Below are positions 61,415 through 64,000 of a stretch of 64,000 nucleotides of DNA, piece after piece. Below the pieces are notes generated by a model, which worked only from the letters and a program-made list of their open reading frames with translations, searched no databases and was not told the DNA's origin. The stretch is from Sorangium sp025924095 (GTDB taxonomy: Bacteria; Myxococcota_A; Polyangia; Polyangiales; Polyangiaceae). The position numbers were made by a program, and so were the translations under genes. Within the stretch, counting starts at the first letter, position 1. Every line of letters starts with the position of its first letter. The stretch is from contig NZ_CP150356.1 in assembly GCF_051521505.1 (NCBI RefSeq), positions 12,214,001-12,278,000 of the forward strand, written 5' to 3'.

Positions 61415-63637
61415 TCAGTCCGGCGCGCGCCCGGGCCGCAGCTCGTCCGCGGTGAAGACCCTCCCGAGCGCGATCGCCTTGAGCGCGTAGCGGCTCGGCT
61501 CGAGCTGATCCTGCCTGAGGTGCGCCTCCGCGAGGATCCGCACCTTGAGGCTCGTCATCATGGGCAGCCGGTGCTCCAGGGCCTTGGGCAGGTACAGCGG
61601 CAGCGCGCGCTGCACGCCCCCCGCGAGCAGCGCGCGGATCCACACGTCGCCGAGCACCTTGCGGGTCTGGTACCGCCGCTGCTCGAGCAGGAGCCGCTCG
61701 GTGTACGCCTCGATCTGGCCGGCCGGCAGCGCGCGTTGCGACTGGGCGAGGTGCTCCTTGAGCTGCTGGGTCAGCCGGTCCACGACGCCGGTCGAGCTCT
61801 GGAGGTAAGGCGACTTCAAGAGCTCCCCGACCGAGTCGATGGCGTCCTTGAGCTGCTTGTCGAGGCCCGCGAGCGGCGTGACCACGGCGACCGTGGCCCT
61901 GAGCGCCTCGAGCTCGTCGAACGGGAACCGCGCCTCGCCGGTCACGAGCACGAGCGGCGGGGCGAACCGCTTCCGGTCGCCGAGCGACGCGAGGATCGCC
62001 TGGTGGACGGCGCCCGGATCGATCGGCGACCCGTCGGTGAGCACGCCGAGGACGTGGTGGCGGTCCCTCGCCGCGGCCGCGTCGTCGGCCGGCAGGTCGT
62101 GGCGGGGATCGAGCTCCTCGAAGTCGAGCTCGAGGATCAGCTCGCGCCATCGAGCGCGGACGCGCGGCAGCGCGTCGGGGTCGAACCAGAGCAGCTCGAC
62201 GATCTCGTCGGGCTGCGCGGCCGCGGGCCGCGGCGACGGCGCGCTGGCCCTGGCGTCGCCGTCGCTCTCGGTCGAGCGAGGCAGCGGAGGGCGGACCGCG
62301 CTCTCGGCGGCCCCGATCCTTTGACCCACCGTCATCGGCGGCATCGGGTCTGCCGCCCAGAGCGCGGGCGCGAGGGCGCTCAGCGGCGCCTGCTCGGCGG
62401 GGGGCGCGGGCGGAGGCGGCGGGGCTTGCCGCACCACGGACGAGACCGAGAGCGCTGCGAGGCTGCTCAGGGCCTCGGGCGCGCGGAACGGGAGCCCGGC
62501 GCCCGAGGGGCGGCTCGAGTGGGGCACGCTGTCGGGCCCGCGTTCCTCCGTCTTCCAGGGCAGCACCGGCGCCTGCTCGGACTGGAGCCCGGGGATCTGC
62601 GTCTGGGTCGTGCTCATGCCGGCGCGCCGGGAGGTCGGGGGCATGGATCGCTCGGCCTCGCCCCACGAGAGCTGCGACGGCTCCAGGCTCACCACCACGC
62701 GCCCGTGCTCCTCCGGGTGCTCCAGCGCGATCTGCGCGCGCCAGGTCAGCGAGCAGCGCCCCCGCGCGGCGTCGATCCAGAGCGTGTCGCAGCGCATGGC
62801 GACCTGTCGGGGGCCGCCACGCCGGCCCTCGACGGTCGCCACGGGGCGGAGGCCGGGCAGGCTGGTCACGAGGCGCGGGTGCTCGGGGTGGAGGTTCTCG
62901 AGCACGAGGCGCTCGTCCTCGCGCAGCGACGAGAGCTGCTGATCCGCGGGGGCGATGTTGAAGTAGGCAGGGTCGAACCCGGCGGGCAGCGGCTTGCGGT
63001 TCCAGTCGCGATGGGGCCACCCGGCCGCGTGGCGGCCGAGCTTCTCGACGCGCGACGGCCACGTCGGGGCGATCGGGCCGAAGCCGATGGGCTCGATGGA
63101 CTTGCCCGGCTCGGAGATGAACATCCCCGGAGGCTGGAGGTTGGGGACGGCGATCTGCCCGTAGGCGTTGCGCGAGGCGCCGCTCACCCCGACCGGGTTC
63201 CACGACCCCGGCCCCCCCGCGGCGCGCTCGTAGACCAGCGGCATCTGCGAGAACGGCGGGCCCTCGTGGAGCGTCCCGTCCTGGGAGAAGACCCGGTCGC
63301 ACCACACCTCGATCGACTTGTCGACGTCGCCGATGATCATCCTGGTCATCAGCGAGCGAACCGGCGCCTTGCCCGGAGCGAACGCGCACCCGACGAGCAC
63401 GACGTCGGCGCGCGGCTTCGCAGGCGCGAGATCGCTCGCGGACTGCGGGCTCCTCGACGGCGCCTCCTCGGACGTCGCGTCGCTCGGGTTCGGCGGGTCC
63501 TGCTCGGGGGCGAACAGCGACTCGCCGGGGCGGAGCAGGAACGTCCCTTTGCAGACGACGGTGAGCACCCAGGAGCCGGCCTGGGGTTGCCAGAGGATCG
63601 AGGCGACAGGGAGCGGACCAGCGGTGATGACGTTCAT
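61415..63637 (-). CDS. DUF2169 domain protein, T6SS-associated
   Basis: 740 residues. The N-terminal half (about 1-330) matches DUF2169: ASILWQPQAGSWVLTVVCKGTF, DVVLVGCAFAPGKAPVRSLM, GFGPIAPTWPSR and FDPAYFNIAPADQQL. DUF2169 proteins act as adaptors that couple effectors to PAAR/VgrG spikes. The second half is Pro/Ala/Ser-rich to about 500 and then helical (about 560-735), with no recognised domain; it may be a cargo or a second adaptor module. Read on the opposite strand to vgrG, with the next upstream gene at 63689 probably in the same operon. Confidence 0.85.
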   Translation of the reverse strand: MNVITAGPLPVASILWQPQAGSWVLTVVCKGTFLLRPGESLFAPEQDPPNPSDATSEEAPSRSPQSASDLAPAKPRADVVLVGCAFAPGKAPVRSLMTRMIIGDVDKSIEVWCDRVFSQDGTLHEGPPFSQMPLVYERAAGGPGSWNPVGVSGASRNAYGQIAVPNLQPPGMFISEPGKSIEPIGFGPIAPTWPSRVEKLGRHAAGWPHRDWNRKPLPAGFDPAYFNIAPADQQLSSLREDERLVLENLHPEHPRLVTSLPGLRPVATVEGRRGGPRQVAMRCDTLWIDAARGRCSLTWRAQIALEHPEEHGRVVVSLEPSQLSWGEAERSMPPTSRRAGMSTTQTQIPGLQSEQAPVLPWKTEERGPDSVPHSSRPSGAGLPFRAPEALSSLAALSVSSVVRQAPPPPPAPPAEQAPLSALAPALWAADPMPPMTVGQRIGAAESAVRPPLPRSTESDGDARASAPSPRPAAAQPDEIVELLWFDPDALPRVRARWRELILELDFEELDPRHDLPADDAAAARDRHHVLGVLTDGSPIDPGAVHQAILASLGDRKRFAPPLVLVTGEARFPFDELEALRATVAVVTPLAGLDKQLKDAIDSVGELLKSPYLQSSTGVVDRLTQQLKEHLAQSQRALPAGQIEAYTERLLLEQRRYQTRKVLGDVWIRALLAGGVQRALPLYLPKALEHRLPMMTSLKVRILAEAHLRQDQLEPSRYALKAIALGRVFTADELRPGRAPD

Positions 63638-63688
63638 GGGGCAATCATCGGGGGAAGGAGTCTCCGGCGCGCTCGCGCGCCCGATCGA

Positions 63689-64000
63689 TCACCGCGGCGC
63701 GGCGGTCGAGGGCGGCGCCGGCAGCTCGCGGGTGATCTCGCCCGCGTCGGGGCCCTCGGACGGGGGCGGCTCCGACCCCGGCGTGACCGGCGTGCCCTCC
63801 CAGGTCGCGCTCTTGTCCCGGTTCCCGTAGACGTACGGCGGACGGGCCTCCAGCTCCCGCGCGATGCGGGCGAGCTCCTCGTCGAGGTAGCGCGGGTTCG
63901 CGGCCAGCCGCTCGCGGACGCCGCTGTTCACCACATAACCGCGGATGTCGGGGCTCTCCGGGTAGTACTTCGTGAACACGTTGTACCGGAAGAGCGGCTT
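63689..64000 (-). CDS. C-terminal fragment of a gene running off the window
   Basis: About 103 codons up to the window edge, with the frame open at base 64000, so the true start is probably outside (a GTG at 63979 is unlikely to be the start). Visible residues include FTKYYPESPDIRGYVVNSGV and LDEELARIARELEARPPYV, followed by a Pro/Ser/Ala-rich tail. No family can be assigned. It lies 52 bp upstream of the DUF2169 gene on the same strand and probably belongs to the T6SS island. Confidence 0.55.
   Translation of the reverse strand, partial: KPLFRYNVFTKYYPESPDIRGYVVNSGVRERLAANPRYLDEELARIARELEARPPYVYGNRDKSATWEGTPVTPGSEPPPSEGPDAGEITRELPAPPSTAAPR

Overview
The window looks like chromosomal DNA of a large-genome, very high-GC myxobacterium of the Sorangium/Polyangium type. 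The evidence is indirect: roughly 70% GC with strong G/C bias at third codon positions, four Hanks-type Ser/Thr kinases in 64 kb (two with single membrane anchors, one fused to an NTPase/TPR module), many lipoproteins with long low-complexity linkers, a type I-MYXAN-like set of cas genes, and a type VI secretion (T6SS) effector island. No tRNA, rRNA, insertion sequence or CRISPR array was seen.

Layout. 1-7 kb: start of hisG overlapping murA, an outer-membrane protein with a calcium-binding type repeat tail, a quinone oxidoreductase and two divergent Ser/Thr kinases. 7-13 kb: a giant tandem-cyclase/NTPase/TPR protein followed by a SulP-type transporter carrying STAS and cyclic-nucleotide-binding domains, a plausible cAMP producer/sensor pair. 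13-22 kb: a polyamine-type binding lipoprotein (PotD) and, 5 kb away on the other strand, potABC; between them a GNAT acetyltransferase, a repeat-rich non-coding stretch and a TonB-dependent receptor with N-terminal TPR and PEGA domains. 22-36 kb: a kinase-NTPase-TPR fusion, gcvPB, lipoproteins, an FG-GAP protein, hemL, another kinase, a GST and hypotheticals.

37.2-42.5 kb: a compact operon, less GC-biased than its surroundings, encoding Cas6 (Cmx6-like), Cas3 and Cas8a1 (Cmx1/Csx13-N-like), then a 64-codon Cys-rich ORF and a DUF1835/DUF3658-like protein. Three of its four junctions are TGATG stop/start couplings and the fourth is a 16-bp overlap. cas7, cas5, cas1, cas2 and an array are absent, and the second HD-motif histidine of Cas3 is Gln. 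Tandem repeats with a 43-bp period lie on both sides. This is the strongest candidate for an undescribed or repurposed system.

42.7-55 kb: a ferritin-like lipoprotein, a DUF4142 lipoprotein, and a run of tightly spaced catabolic genes: aldehyde dehydrogenase (divergent), two class III aminotransferases, FdhD with an FdhF/YdeP-like molybdopterin oxidoreductase, and an HDAC/acetylpolyamine-amidohydrolase-type deacetylase. Together with potABCD this suggests uptake and oxidation of amines. 55-64 kb: a GAF protein, then a T6SS island: VgrG, an EagR-type (DUF1795) chaperone, a prePAAR/PAAR membrane effector ending in a predicted nucleotidyltransferase toxin domain, a candidate immunity gene, a DUF2169 adaptor and a gene running off the window.

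Recurring regulatory signals: two promoters share a nearly identical element including the spacer (5.1 and 18.9 kb), and several genes have a TAnnCT -10 box 6-9 bp before ATG, implying leaderless transcripts.
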